This document shows, piece by piece, positions 1-5,951 of a stretch of DNA of 9,588 nucleotides. The DNA lies in NCBI GenBank assembly GCA_038227745.1, contig JBBRPS010000381.1, forward strand, positions 1-9,588. Reading direction: 5' to 3'. The notes under the pieces are model-generated. The model saw only the letters and a program-made list of their open reading frames with translations. It had not been told where the DNA came from and searched no databases. Within the stretch, counting starts at the first letter, position 1. The number at the start of each line of letters is the position of its first letter. A program made the position numbers and the translations under genes. Source of the stretch: DASPXY01 sp038227745. Lineage in GTDB: Bacteria; Planctomycetota; Planctomycetia; Gemmatales; Gemmataceae.

Positions 1-57
1 GGTGTCCTGCCAGCGCTGCCAACCGGCAGAATCCCAGGTTTTTCTGCGGATTCGGCG

Positions 58-77
58 AGCGCCGACTTTTCGGCGCT
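58..77. repeat. small perfect hairpin (8-bp stem, 4-nt loop)
   Basis: AGCGCCGA, then a CTTT loop, then TCGGCGCT form a perfect inverted repeat. Flanking TTC (51-53) and GAA (78-80) could extend the stem past a bulge. It may be a terminator or REP-like stem for a gene left of the window. There is no U-tract, so a terminator role is not shown. The rest of 1-448 is open in several frames, but no translation resembles a protein I know. Confidence 0.35.
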
Positions 78-448
78 GAACGGGCAACCCTTTACCCATT
101 TTCGGCTTGCGTCAATTCGGCAACATTCGGCGGACACCACCCCAGTTTGGAGGCGCCTCGACATTTCCCCTGCTCCAGGCCGGACGGATTGCTCCTCGCG
201 CCTGAGCCGCTGTGACGAGGGCAGTGACCGTGACGCCTATCGCCAACCTGAGCCGTTGTGGTCAGCCTTGAGCCGCGTCTGGCAGTTCTGTCGGCCGTCT
301 TTCGTGCCTGGACCGCCTTCCTCGACGGCCTGCCGGACTGCGGCGACCGGGCCGCCCGTTGGACGACTGGGCCGCTCGCGTCCGCGTCGGTGTCCACGGC
401 GACGGAGCCTGCCGTCCCGACGCACACCGGCGGCGTAGACTGAAGAGT

Positions 449-604
449 ATGAAGTGGTGGCGCTGGCTGCTGACGGTCCTCGTCCTGATGTCGGTAGGCT
501 TGCTCTGTTTTGTCGCCTTTGTGTTCTGCTGCGGCGGCTCCGTCTTTTCCGGGCCGCCGGGGTAAACACTCCATGAGTCAATCCGCGCCTGGCTTGGCCG
601 GTGA
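449..604 (+). pseudogene. collapsed copy of a BamE/SmpA-like membrane-anchored protein
   Basis: An ATG at 449 opens 38 codons, beginning MKWWRWLL and holding one hydrophobic segment (about residues 7-28), and ends at TAA 563-565. In the same frame, directly after that stop, comes HESIRAWLGR and a second stop (602-604). This matches the C-terminal RLRAWLGW of the gene at 1549-1920. At DNA level 582-604 and 1898-1920 differ at only 2 of 23 positions. The central domain seen in the intact relative (GVTEANVRRIRERMTEAEVEAIL) is absent, so the locus looks like an N-terminal anchor joined to a C-terminal tail after an internal deletion. The 38-residue peptide could still be made. Upstream, 421-446 resembles 1489-1511 upstream of the intact copy (TAGACT and TACACT as possible -10 boxes). 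No good Shine-Dalgarno is seen. Confidence 0.5.
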
Positions 605-907
605 CGACGTGCGCGGCGGTCTCCGCGCCGTAAGCACCACCGAAGATGTGAACGGCTCCCATTTGGGCCGCCGCCCGCTCAAGGGCTATGTCGGTGCCGA
701 GGCCGACAACGGCGGCCGTCCACGTCTTTGATGCCCCCATGCCGGCGCAGGCGACGCCGCAGGTACGGCTGCGGCTCTGGCGGCGCCGCCGCGTCTGCCA
801 GGGGCTGATCCATGTCGGGCGACCTGCTGCACTCCAGCGGCGCATTCCGCCGCTCTGGTCAGGTCATGCCTGGACACCACCCGGTCCCTCCTGCACCGAA
901 ACCACCC
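605..907. other. no gene recognised
   Basis: Several frames stay open because of the high GC content, but none gives a protein with recognisable motifs, a good ribosome-binding site or a sensible composition. I take this stretch as intergenic or decayed DNA between two gene remnants. Confidence 0.4.
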
Positions 908-1093
908 TCAGTCCAGGCACAGGCAGACGCGGCAACCGATGCTGAAATGGCGGTGCGCCAGCGCGCCCGGCATGCGCGAAGCGGAGCGGCACTGCATCGG
1001 GTAGACGCACCAGCCGCCGCCGCGCAGCACTCGGTACTCACGGCGGTAGATCGGGGGAAGGGGCAGGGCGAAGCTGTCCTGGCACCACTCACG
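908..1093 (-). pseudogene. C-terminal fragment of an FGE-sulfatase (SUMF1/EgtB-like) domain protein
   Basis: The minus-strand translation ending at TGA (908-910) reads REWCQDSF, then YRVLRGGGW, then CRSASR, then SIGCRVCL. This is the characteristic C-terminal signature of formylglycine-generating-enzyme-like domains (typically WEWC.DW, YRVLRGGSW, CRSA.R, GFRV). Family members are usually over 200 residues; only about 61 are recognisable here. Further upstream in the same frame, the motifs expected before WEWC are missing and the sequence becomes arginine-rich. The normal GGSW serine is glycine, and the GFRV phenylalanine is cysteine (GCRV), consistent with relaxed selection. I infer a truncated, non-functional relic. 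Intact homologues modify sulfatases or act in other oxidative chemistry; nothing here supports activity. Confidence 0.6.
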
Positions 1094-1500
1094 TCGGCGA
1101 TCCTTTACGACCTCAGGGGTGCCACGAAGGGACTGCGTGCGAAGACAGAGGTGGGAATGAGGCCAAATCCTGCCCGATGAGAACGGGCGACATTCGGGAG
1201 GCGCGGTACGGACGTAGTCGGGAGTGATGCCAGTGCCACTCCGCCGTGGCCATCGTCCCCGCAGACGCGGCCGTCGCCGTCGTCGGGCCACGCCTCCCGC
1301 CGCCACGCCATTCCTGGCCGTCGCCCATAGCCACTCCGCCCTTACGCCCTCGCCATAACGACAGAGGGCGCCGCCGCGACCACGCCTGTCGGTGCGCACC
1401 ATGCGGGACGCGGCTTGAGAGAGTCGGCGGGCGACAGCAGGGGCGGGGGCGACGCGGTCGCCGCGCGGTGCGAGCGACCTACCACGCCGACGCCCCGGCG
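1094..1500. other. no gene recognised upstream of the BamE-like gene
   Basis: The minus strand stays open through here into the FGE fragment, but the translation is arginine-rich and without motifs. The plus strand is open from 1246 into the gene at 1549, again with low-complexity Ala/Arg/Pro composition. I treat it as decayed 5' sequence of the FGE relic plus intergenic DNA. Confidence 0.35.
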
Positions 1501-1501
1501 G

Positions 1502-1507
1502 GTACAC
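1502..1507 (+). promoter_or_regulatory. possible -10 element upstream of the BamE-like gene
   Basis: TACACT lies 41 nt before the ATG at 1549, in a context (CGACGCC, CCGGCGGG) resembling that before the collapsed copy at 449, which has TAGACT at the matching place. No convincing -35 hexamer is seen. The similarity between the two copies is the main support. Confidence 0.25.
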
Positions 1508-1548
1508 TCGATGGCGAGGTGGAATGGGGTCACGCGGAGGGTCGGGCC

Positions 1549-1920
1549 ATGCCGCGCTGGGTGTTTCTGCTGGGCGTCGGAGGGCTGTTGGTGGCGGTCG
1601 CGATCGCGTTCATCGTCGCCTATGGACTTATTGAGCGGGCACCGGGCGTTACGGAGGCGAACGTGCGGCGCATCCGCGAGAGAATGACGGAGGCAGAAGT
1701 GGAGGCCATCCTCGGGGGGAAAGGGCTGCGCGGCCTGGTGATAGTAGGCGGCATTTGGTGGGAAGATCGGATCTGGAGCAGTCAACATGGCTCTGCCTGC
1801 ATCACGTTCAACCGATCCTCCGCGATCAGGGACAAATGGCGGGTGAGGACGGCAGCCTGGACACCAGCCGTATTACCGCCGCCGCCTCATGACCGCCTCC
1901 GCGCCTGGCTCGGCTGGTGA
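1549..1920 (+). CDS. membrane-anchored BamE/SmpA-like small protein (planctomycete family)
   Basis: This is a 123-residue protein. Residues 4-28 form one hydrophobic helix after MPR, which suggests an N-terminal membrane anchor with the rest outside the cytoplasm. Residues 34-57 (TEANVRRIRERM, TEAEVEAILG) match the start of BamE/SmpA-type folds, where a helix of the form IR.GMT..EV...LG is typical. Residues about 68-88 (GGIWWEDRIW, then ACITF) would form the following strands. The C-terminus HDRLRAWLGW is a tail I associate with a multicopy Gemmata family. The start at 1549 was chosen because GGAGG (1536-1540) lies 8 nt upstream; the frame is open further upstream, but that part is arginine-rich and unlike a protein. 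Bacterial BamE assists the outer-membrane assembly machinery, but these paralogues are not shown to do so, so the function is unknown. It stands alone, and a decayed relative lies 1 kb upstream. Confidence 0.65.
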   Translation: MPRWVFLLGVGGLLVAVAIAFIVAYGLIERAPGVTEANVRRIRERMTEAEVEAILGGKGLRGLVIVGGIWWEDRIWSSQHGSACITFNRSSAIRDKWRVRTAAWTPAVLPPPPHDRLRAWLGW

Positions 1921-2297
1921 CTCCTTCGCTCGCCATGTACCCGTCGCTCGCCATGCCCCCACCGTACCCGCCACGTAGGCCCGCCCGGCGGCCGTGTCAC
2001 CACATTCACCGACAAAGCCGCCGCCTACGCCCGGCCGACCGCGCGGCCGCCCTCGCCCGGAGTTACGGCATATCGCCGGCCTCACGGCGGCCGGGTCGTG
2101 CCGGCCACGCGCACGTCTACGCCGGCCCCCTCGGCCGAAGCCCTGAAGGAGGCTGGGCGTGCCTACGAGCCGCGAGTGGCCCTGGTCCGGGCGGCGTCTG
2201 CTTTGCCGCCAGCAGGTGTTCACGACAGGCGACATCGGAAGATCGGCGGAGCGTAAAACGCCGAACTCAAACGTCCCACAAAGAAGGCGATGGGGAT
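1921..2297. other. no gene recognised; short 18-nt-period repeat at its start
   Basis: TCGCTCGCCATG occurs at 1926-1937 and 1944-1955, a short tandem pair. The plus strand is open in two frames to 2256 and into the next gene, but the translations are Pro/Arg/Ala-rich and without motifs. One frame ends with a more protein-like stretch (EALKEAGRAYEPRVALV, about 2137-2187). That could be the decayed tail of another gene, but I cannot identify it. Confidence 0.3.
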
Positions 2298-3059
2298 ATG
2301 CTCGACCTGCACTGCCACATCCTCCCGGGGGTCGATGACGGGGCCGCGTCTCTGGACGAGGCGCTGGCGATGGCCCGGTTCTGCGTGCGGGACGGCATTA
2401 CCCACGTCGTCGCCACACCGCACTGCCACCGCCACTGCCGACTGCTGCGCCGCGACGTCTTGCCCCACGTCGCCCGCCTGAACGAAGCACTCACCCAGGC
2501 CGGGGTGCCGCTGACCGTCCTGCCTGGGTCGGAGGTGCAGGTCACGGACGCCGCCGCCTACCGGCGCGAGTTCGAGGCTGGCCTGTACTGCCACCTGGGC
2601 GACGGCCGCACTTTTACCTTACTGGAGTTCAACTGGACGGCGGAGCTGTACCCGCCCGACGCACCGGAACTGATCGCCTGGCTCTGCGTGCGGGGCATGA
2701 CGCCCATCATCGCCCACCCCGAACGGCACCGCTTCTTCGCCGAGGACCCCGGGCGGTTGAGGGAACTGGTGGGCGCGGGGGCGTGGCTCCAGGTCACCGT
2801 CGATTCGCTCCTCGGCAACCACGGGCCGGACCCGAAGGCGTCCGGGGAGGAGCTGCTGCGCGCCTACCCCGACGCGGTCCTCGCGACCGACGCCCACAAC
2901 CTGCGGCGCTGCTCCGGGCTGTCGGCCGGCTATGCTTGGGTGCGGGAGCGGCTTGGCGTCCGGAGGGCCGAGGTGCTGGCGGCGCGAGCGGACCAGGTGC
3001 TGGCCAGCCTCGTCTGCCGCGTCGAGCAGGCGGCTGAAGCAGGCCGGCCACGCGATTGA
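2298..3059 (+). CDS. CpsB/CapC (YwqE)-family PHP-type tyrosine-protein phosphatase
   Basis: This 253-residue protein has the usual family length and all the family motifs: DLHCHILPGVDDG (3-15), ATPH (39-42), GSEV (77-80), LLEFNW (108-113), PIIAHPERH (136-144), LQVTVDSLLG (164-173) and LATDAH (195-200). His5, His7, Asp13, Glu79, His140, Asp198 and His200 are in the positions expected for the metal-binding PHP site. Characterised members (CpsB, YwqE, Wzb-like in role) are manganese-dependent phosphatases that remove phosphate from the tyrosine-rich tail of BY-kinases controlling capsule or exopolysaccharide export. No kinase, polymerase or glycosyltransferase gene is beside it, so it is an orphan here and its partner must be elsewhere. 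There is no signal peptide, so it should be cytoplasmic. ATG 2298 begins exactly at the family N-terminus; AAGG (2284-2287) and GGGG just upstream may serve as ribosome-binding site. The frame is open upstream, but that part is not family-like. Confidence 0.9.
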   Translation: MLDLHCHILPGVDDGAASLDEALAMARFCVRDGITHVVATPHCHRHCRLLRRDVLPHVARLNEALTQAGVPLTVLPGSEVQVTDAAAYRREFEAGLYCHLGDGRTFTLLEFNWTAELYPPDAPELIAWLCVRGMTPIIAHPERHRFFAEDPGRLRELVGAGAWLQVTVDSLLGNHGPDPKASGEELLRAYPDAVLATDAHNLRRCSGLSAGYAWVRERLGVRRAEVLAARADQVLASLVCRVEQAAEAGRPRD

Positions 3060-3392
3060 CAGTCTGTCGAGATCGTCGTGATGAACGTTGCCACCGGAGA
3101 TCCTCCTGGGAGAAGGGCGACCCGCTGCGGTGGCATTCTACCGATTCCAGCTCGCCGCCGGGAGGACACCGCCGGGGATGAATGCCACTTCTCCCGGGGT
3201 GGCCGAACCCTGCTGCGAAAGCCCCGCCGGGAGGACACCCACGCCCCACGTCGGAGGGTAGATCTGCTATCCTGTCGGCATGCGACGGCAGCGGTCGATA
3301 AGGGACTCCGGCCCCGACCTCCGGGATGTGGTGCCGGGCGCCGGGAACCGGTCAGAAGGCCCTGTCCGAAGCGGACCGCTGAAGGGGGGGGT
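3060..3392. other. intergenic region with a 16-bp direct repeat
   Basis: CCGCCGGGAGGACACC occurs at 3155-3170 and again at 3224-3239, 69 bp apart, each in a GC-rich context. A possible promoter for the gene at 3393 is TATCCT within TGCTATCCTGTC near 3269, about 120 nt before the start codon. A long untranslated leader with short inverted repeats would follow. No protein-coding signal is convincing, although several frames are open. Confidence 0.3.
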
Positions 3393-3950
3393 ATGAAGTC
3401 TGCTTTCATGCTTCTGGGCCTCGGCCTTGTGGCTTTCCTCGCGCTCGGAGGCACCGGCCGTGGCGAGGGAGGGGAAGGGACCGCCAGGCAGGTCGGCGCG
3501 TTCAAGATCACCACCCGCAGAGCAGACGACGCCGTGCAGATCCAGTCGGGCGAGGAGGGGACGGTTTTCAAGGCCTCCAGCCCCTTCGGGATCAGCAGGG
3601 CGGTGGTCGAGCGGCTGGTCAACCGTTGGCCGAAGGCGGTGGCACTGCGGCTGCACCTCAAGGGCTTGTCGAGCTTCCACGCCTCGAACGGCAAGGTCAC
3701 GCTGGATGCGGCGGTCTCCGTCGAAGGGGGGAAGGTGAAGGTGCGCGTGTGGAAGGACGGCAAGGAGGAGGACCTCCTGGACGAGAAAAGCCCGCTGTGG
3801 GTGGCAGTGCGCGTCGTCGGCGCGGACGGCAAACCCGCGAGAGAACTTCCGGTCAAGGGCGGGTACTTCGAGGTCCGCCTTCCCCAGGCGTTCTTCGCGG
3901 GCAACCCGAAGTCCATCACCTTGAGCTGGATCGACTTCTATCGCGGTTGA
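3393..3950 (+). CDS. secreted protein of unknown function, FKITT...NPKSITL.WIDFYR family (copy 1)
   Basis: This is a 185-residue protein starting at ATG 3393, a few nt after a purine-rich GAAGGGGGGG stretch. Residues 1-22 are a hydrophobic signal-like segment (MKSAFMLLGLGLVAFLAL), followed by a Gly/Glu-rich linker. The domain then runs from FKITT (37-41) through SPFGIS, WPKAVALRLHLKGL, ASNGKVTL and VWKDGKEE to NPKSITLSWIDFYR near the C-terminus. The whole domain aligns without large gaps to the protein at 8178-8702, so the two are paralogues. The pattern of short alternating strands (VALRLHLKG, VKVRVWKDG) suggests a beta-sandwich. I know it only as a conserved hypothetical planctomycete family; export through Sec is inferred, and no catalytic motif is visible. 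It is followed directly by a decayed third copy, in the same frame after the stop. Confidence 0.75.
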   Translation: MKSAFMLLGLGLVAFLALGGTGRGEGGEGTARQVGAFKITTRRADDAVQIQSGEEGTVFKASSPFGISRAVVERLVNRWPKAVALRLHLKGLSSFHASNGKVTLDAAVSVEGGKVKVRVWKDGKEEDLLDEKSPLWVAVRVVGADGKPARELPVKGGYFEVRLPQAFFAGNPKSITLSWIDFYRG

Positions 3951-4122
3951 CGGGCCTCGAAGGGCAAGGTCGCGGTCGATGCGCCGGTGGAGGTTCAGGA
4001 CGGCAAGGAAGACGATCCCCTGGACGGGACGAGCCCCTTCTGGACGGGCCTCCGCATGGCAGCGACGATGGCGAACCTGCCAGGGAGAGCCCCCTCAAGG
4101 ATGGGTACTTCGAGTCCGCCAC
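3951..4122 (+). pseudogene. decayed tandem partial copy of the secreted FKITT-family gene
   Basis: Immediately after the stop of the preceding gene, and in the same frame, the sequence reads RASKGKVAVDAPVEVQ, then DGKEDDPLDGTSPFW, then LRM. This matches FRASNGKLTLAAAVSIQ, DGKEDAPLDEKSLFW and IRI of the copy at 8178. About 9-10 codons are missing between VEVQ and DGKED. Around 4056-4060 the match moves to another frame and continues as GSDDGEPARESPLKDGYFES, matching the GDDKPAKELPLKNGYFEM block. After about 4122 no similarity is left. The N-terminal half and signal peptide are absent. This looks like a relic of a tandem duplication or unequal crossover with an internal deletion and a frameshift, and it has no start of its own. 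Confidence 0.75.
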
Positions 4123-4164
4123 GGGCTGCGGAGGCGGTCGGACGGGTCCGGCTGGACGGGGCAG

Positions 4165-4319
4165 TGTTTGGAGGCGCCGCGAAAGTCTCTCGTGGCCGGG
4201 GAGTGGCCGGTCCCTCGCAGGCCATGAACCCTCAAACCGCCTCCCGGGCCGAAGACCAGCTGCGCTCACTTGGACCGGAAGCTCACGGCGATTTCTTGCC
4301 GGCCGGCAAGAAGTCGCCG
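4165..4319. repeat. intergenic repeat copy 1: conserved box plus 34-nt palindrome
   Basis: The box TGTTTGGAGGCGCCGCGAAA (4165-4184) matches 19 of 20 bases at 5685-5704. GCCTCCCGGG (4239-4248) recurs at 5789-5798. The element ends with a striking palindrome at 4286-4319, with arms CGGCGATTTCTTGCCGG and CCGGCAAGAAGTCGCCG: 17 bp, no loop, one wobble pair. A similar TTGCCGC/GCGGCAA stem ends the other copy. Here it sits between a plus-strand relic and the minus-strand gene ending at 4392, a convergent junction. A bidirectional terminator or a REP-like element are the likely readings. No T-tract is present. Confidence 0.5.
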
Positions 4320-4391
4320 TTCTACTCACGGTCCCCATACGCACGGGTTCGTTGCTCGGCAAAGGAGGCGTGAGCGCCGCAGCCGGTGCCG

Positions 4392-4604
4392 TCACTTCGC
4401 CTTCGCGGCGCCTTTCTCCAGGCGGTAGCCTTGGTCGGGGACCTTCTCGACGTCCATTTTGCCCAGGGCGACCCACACGACATTCACGAAGTCCTTGCTC
4501 TGAGTTTGGTAGCCCGCCGCCAGCGCCCGTTCGGCCAGCTCCCGGGCCTTCAGCGGCCGGTCGCTCTCGGCCAGCAACCGCGTCAGCAAATCCTTCAACG
4601 ACAC
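4392..4604 (-). CDS. small HARE-HTH-like winged-helix protein, probably 5'-truncated
   Basis: This is a 70-residue protein with SLKDLLTRLL, then RPLKARELAERALAAGY, then SKDFVNVVWVAL and KVPDQGYRL. This is the pattern of HARE-HTH-type winged-helix domains: a helix, a helix-turn-helix with the AGY.T.S..F turn, and a final GYRL strand. The Lys/Ala-rich C-terminus (EKGAAKAK) is typical. The domain is presumed to bind DNA or to mediate protein contacts. The only start available is GTG at 4602-4604, with a weak site upstream. Homologues I recall have extra residues before SLKD, while here the upstream DNA is disrupted by a 20-bp direct repeat. The gene has therefore probably lost its original 5' end. 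It may or may not be expressed. Confidence 0.55.
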   Translation of the reverse strand: MSLKDLLTRLLAESDRPLKARELAERALAAGYQTQSKDFVNVVWVALGKMDVEKVPDQGYRLEKGAAKAK

Positions 4605-4631
4605 GCGCCCTGCAACCGCGTCAGCAAATCC
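4574..4631. repeat. 20-bp perfect direct repeat, 38-bp period
   Basis: GCAACCGCGTCAGCAAATCC occurs at 4574-4593 and 4612-4631. The first copy lies inside the HARE-HTH gene (encoding DLLTRL on the minus strand). The second lies where the plus-strand coding fragment begins. The offset of 38 bp is not a multiple of three, so the second copy cannot extend the HTH reading frame. It marks a rearrangement junction. Confidence 0.7.
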
Positions 4632-4796
4632 GACCGCTTCTTCCAGACCCGGTCGCAGGATCTGCTGGAGAAGATCGAGAAGGCGATGGGCAAGGCCATC
4701 GCCCGCGAGGCGGTGGGGCCGGACGTGCCGGAGGTCGTTGACTACGAGCCGGAAGACGTCGAGAAGGCCGAGGTGGAGTCAGCGGCGGGCTCGCAA
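4620..4796 (+). pseudogene. unidentified gene fragment (acidic C-terminal-like piece)
   Basis: The plus-strand frame gives KSDRFFQTRSQDLL, EKIEKAMGKAIAREAVG and then an acidic stretch VPEVVDYEPEDVEKAEVE. This reads like real protein: a helix rich in Glu/Lys, then an acidic tail, unlike the Arg/Pro-rich noise around it. It has no start codon with a ribosome-binding site at the expected place; the first ATG (4686) is internal. It begins abruptly at the 20-bp repeat. I do not recognise the family. It is probably the 3' part of a gene cut at the repeat junction. The frame remains open far beyond, but the protein-like character ends near 4796. Confidence 0.35.
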
Positions 4797-5079
4797 GCGG
4801 CCTCGCACCGTCGGAATGATGGGTGGAGGCACGCGGCCCCAAGCCGTAACGGCCCGCCAATCGCTGCGCTGACCACCATAAACCGTTCGACACCGGTTCA
4901 ATTCCGGCCTCCGCGAGCCGAAGGTCTGGAAGTATTGAGGCCGCATAATCGCTACTCCTTTCCCCGGCGGGGGATAATCTTGCGGCACGGCAGAGCCGCC
5001 GCAACGGTTCCCGGCTTTGGATTTGCTCTCTGTCAGGTCAGGGGCGGGTTGAGTCTCTCCCCCTTCACGGAGGAGAGCG
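4797..5079. other. intergenic region, includes tRNA-like fragment
   Basis: Apart from the T-arm-like fragment (listed separately), it holds a short hairpin TCCCC-GGCG-GGGGA followed by TAATCT, near 4960-4980. That is a possible -10 region about 100 nt before the gene at 5080, without a good -35. No coding sequence is convincing. Confidence 0.3.
4881..4916 (+). other. tRNA 3'-end-like (T-arm) fragment
   Basis: ACCGG, TTCAATT, CCGGC has the shape of a tRNA T-stem and T-loop (TTCRANY). It is followed by CTCCGC, which could pair with GTGGAG 86 nt upstream (4823-4828). I could not fold a D-arm or a proper anticodon loop with U33 and a purine at 37 between them, so it is not a working tRNA. It may be a relic tRNA, an attachment-site remnant or chance. 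Confidence 0.25.
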
Positions 5080-5580
5080 ATGGCGGTACAGCAAACCAGT
5101 TGCCTGGGGGCGGTTTTGACCGTCGTCTTCAAGAGCGTGGTGGCTCCCGTCCTCGTCCACGTTCTCACCGACGATCACGAAGCGGAGAAGGGGCCGGGGG
5201 AACTGAAGCCCGCGACGAAGGTTCACGTAGCGGCCTACGAGCCCGCGCTCAGTCACCCGCGCCCCGTGGTGGAGGAGCGGGTCGTTGCCCAGGGCGTCGG
5301 GCGCACGCCCGACGAGGCCTGGTACGACGCCATCGCGAATGCCGTTTCCCTGGCGGTCTCCTCACTCGTGACCCAGCAAGTCTGGGCTCAGCACAGGGCG
5401 TTCATCTGCCAGTCGGTCCTCAAGGAGAGCGGCGGACTGATCAGCCACTGCCAGGACCTCGGGCTCACGCAAGCGGGCACCTTCTGGCGGAGAGACGTTG
5501 CCGTCTTCGTCAGCCGCACCGCTCTGGCGGACAGACTACGGACAACCGGCGTGCCTGTCACCGAGTACGCTGTCTTCTGA
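5080..5580 (+). CDS. FlgT_N/LPP20-like domain protein, unknown function
   Basis: This 166-residue protein starts at ATG 5080 with GGAGGA at 5069-5074. Residues 7-29 are moderately hydrophobic (SCLGAVLTVVFKSVVAPVLV), perhaps a weak signal or anchor; Cys8 is not in a proper lipobox. Residues 66-110 (ERVVAQGVGRTPDEAWYDAIANAVSLAV) match a motif common in planctomycete secreted proteins and FlgT N-terminal-like domains: A.G.G.TP.EA...A..NAV...V. The following QSVLKESGGLI corresponds to the VL..S.G.I segment of those domains, and RRDVAVFVSRTALADRL to the closing strand. Characterised FlgT acts in flagellar assembly in Vibrio, but planctomycete members are not tied to flagella, and no flagellar gene is nearby. 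The domain call is from memory of the pattern. The gene converges on the serpin gene. Confidence 0.6.
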   Translation: MAVQQTSCLGAVLTVVFKSVVAPVLVHVLTDDHEAEKGPGELKPATKVHVAAYEPALSHPRPVVEERVVAQGVGRTPDEAWYDAIANAVSLAVSSLVTQQVWAQHRAFICQSVLKESGGLISHCQDLGLTQAGTFWRRDVAVFVSRTALADRLRTTGVPVTEYAVF

Positions 5581-5951
5581 CCCAACAACTCACAATCCTG
5601 AGTCGAGAAATCCCTTCTCATCCCCCAGCATCCATTCCCATCGCTGCGCAACAGCCATCGGTCAGGTGACGGCTGGAGAGGGACTGTTTGGACGCGCCGC
5701 GAAACTTCTGATTCCCCAGACGCAGGAAAGTCTCCCACAGTCCACGGGCTCAGCACCCGGCACCTCGGTCCGCCACGGGGCACGGCCTGCCTCCCGGGAT
5801 CACCAACTGCCTGCCGACTTTTTGCCGCGCGGCAAGAAATGCCTGCTTGGCTTCGACCTCCCTGGGATCGCCGCCTCCTCGCTCAGAAGACCAAGGGCAG
5901 CGCCCTGGGAGAGACTATTCCACCCTTTGCGTCAACTGGCTGCGGCCGGTC
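5581..5951. other. convergent intergenic region between the FlgT-like and serpin genes
   Basis: It holds no convincing gene. Its main content is the second copy of the box-plus-palindrome element (5685-5838), listed separately. Confidence 0.4.
5685..5838. repeat. intergenic repeat copy 2: conserved box plus palindrome
   Basis: The box at 5685-5704 (TGTTTGGACGCGCCGCGAAA) and GCCTCCCGGG at 5789-5798 match the element at 4165-4319. The hairpin at 5819-5838 (TTTTTGCCGC/GCGGCAAGAA) has 10 pairs with one wobble and shares its TTGCCG core with copy 1. As in copy 1, the element lies between two converging genes. The DNA between the boxes is strongly diverged and of different length. Confidence 0.45.

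Noticed and set aside
237..845. Minus-strand frame of 202 codons with a Gly/Ala-rich segment (about 610-740)
   Set aside because: One segment reads smoothly, but no family is recognisable, there is no ribosome-binding site, and most of the translation is Arg-rich noise overlapping the relic at 449-604.
908..1507. Whole minus-strand frame of 199 codons as a gene
   Set aside because: Only the last 61 codons resemble a protein (FGE domain). The rest is Arg/Ala-rich without motifs or ribosome-binding site.
2930..3919. Long minus-strand frame (329 codons) opposite the secreted-protein gene
   Set aside because: It is antisense to two well-supported genes, Ser/Arg/Pro-rich, and explained by high GC at third positions.
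3626..4741. Plus-strand frame of 371 codons
   Set aside because: It overlaps the real gene at 3393 out of frame and is Gly/Arg-rich. Only the short GSDDGEPARESPLKDGYFES part is meaningful, as a frameshifted relic.
4823..4914. Complete tRNA of the long-variable-arm type
   Set aside because: Acceptor and T-arm pairings can be drawn, but no D-arm or valid anticodon loop is found.
4386..5669. Plus-strand frame of 427 codons
   Set aside because: It runs antisense through the HTH gene and out of frame through the gene at 5080. Only about 4620-4796 looks protein-like.
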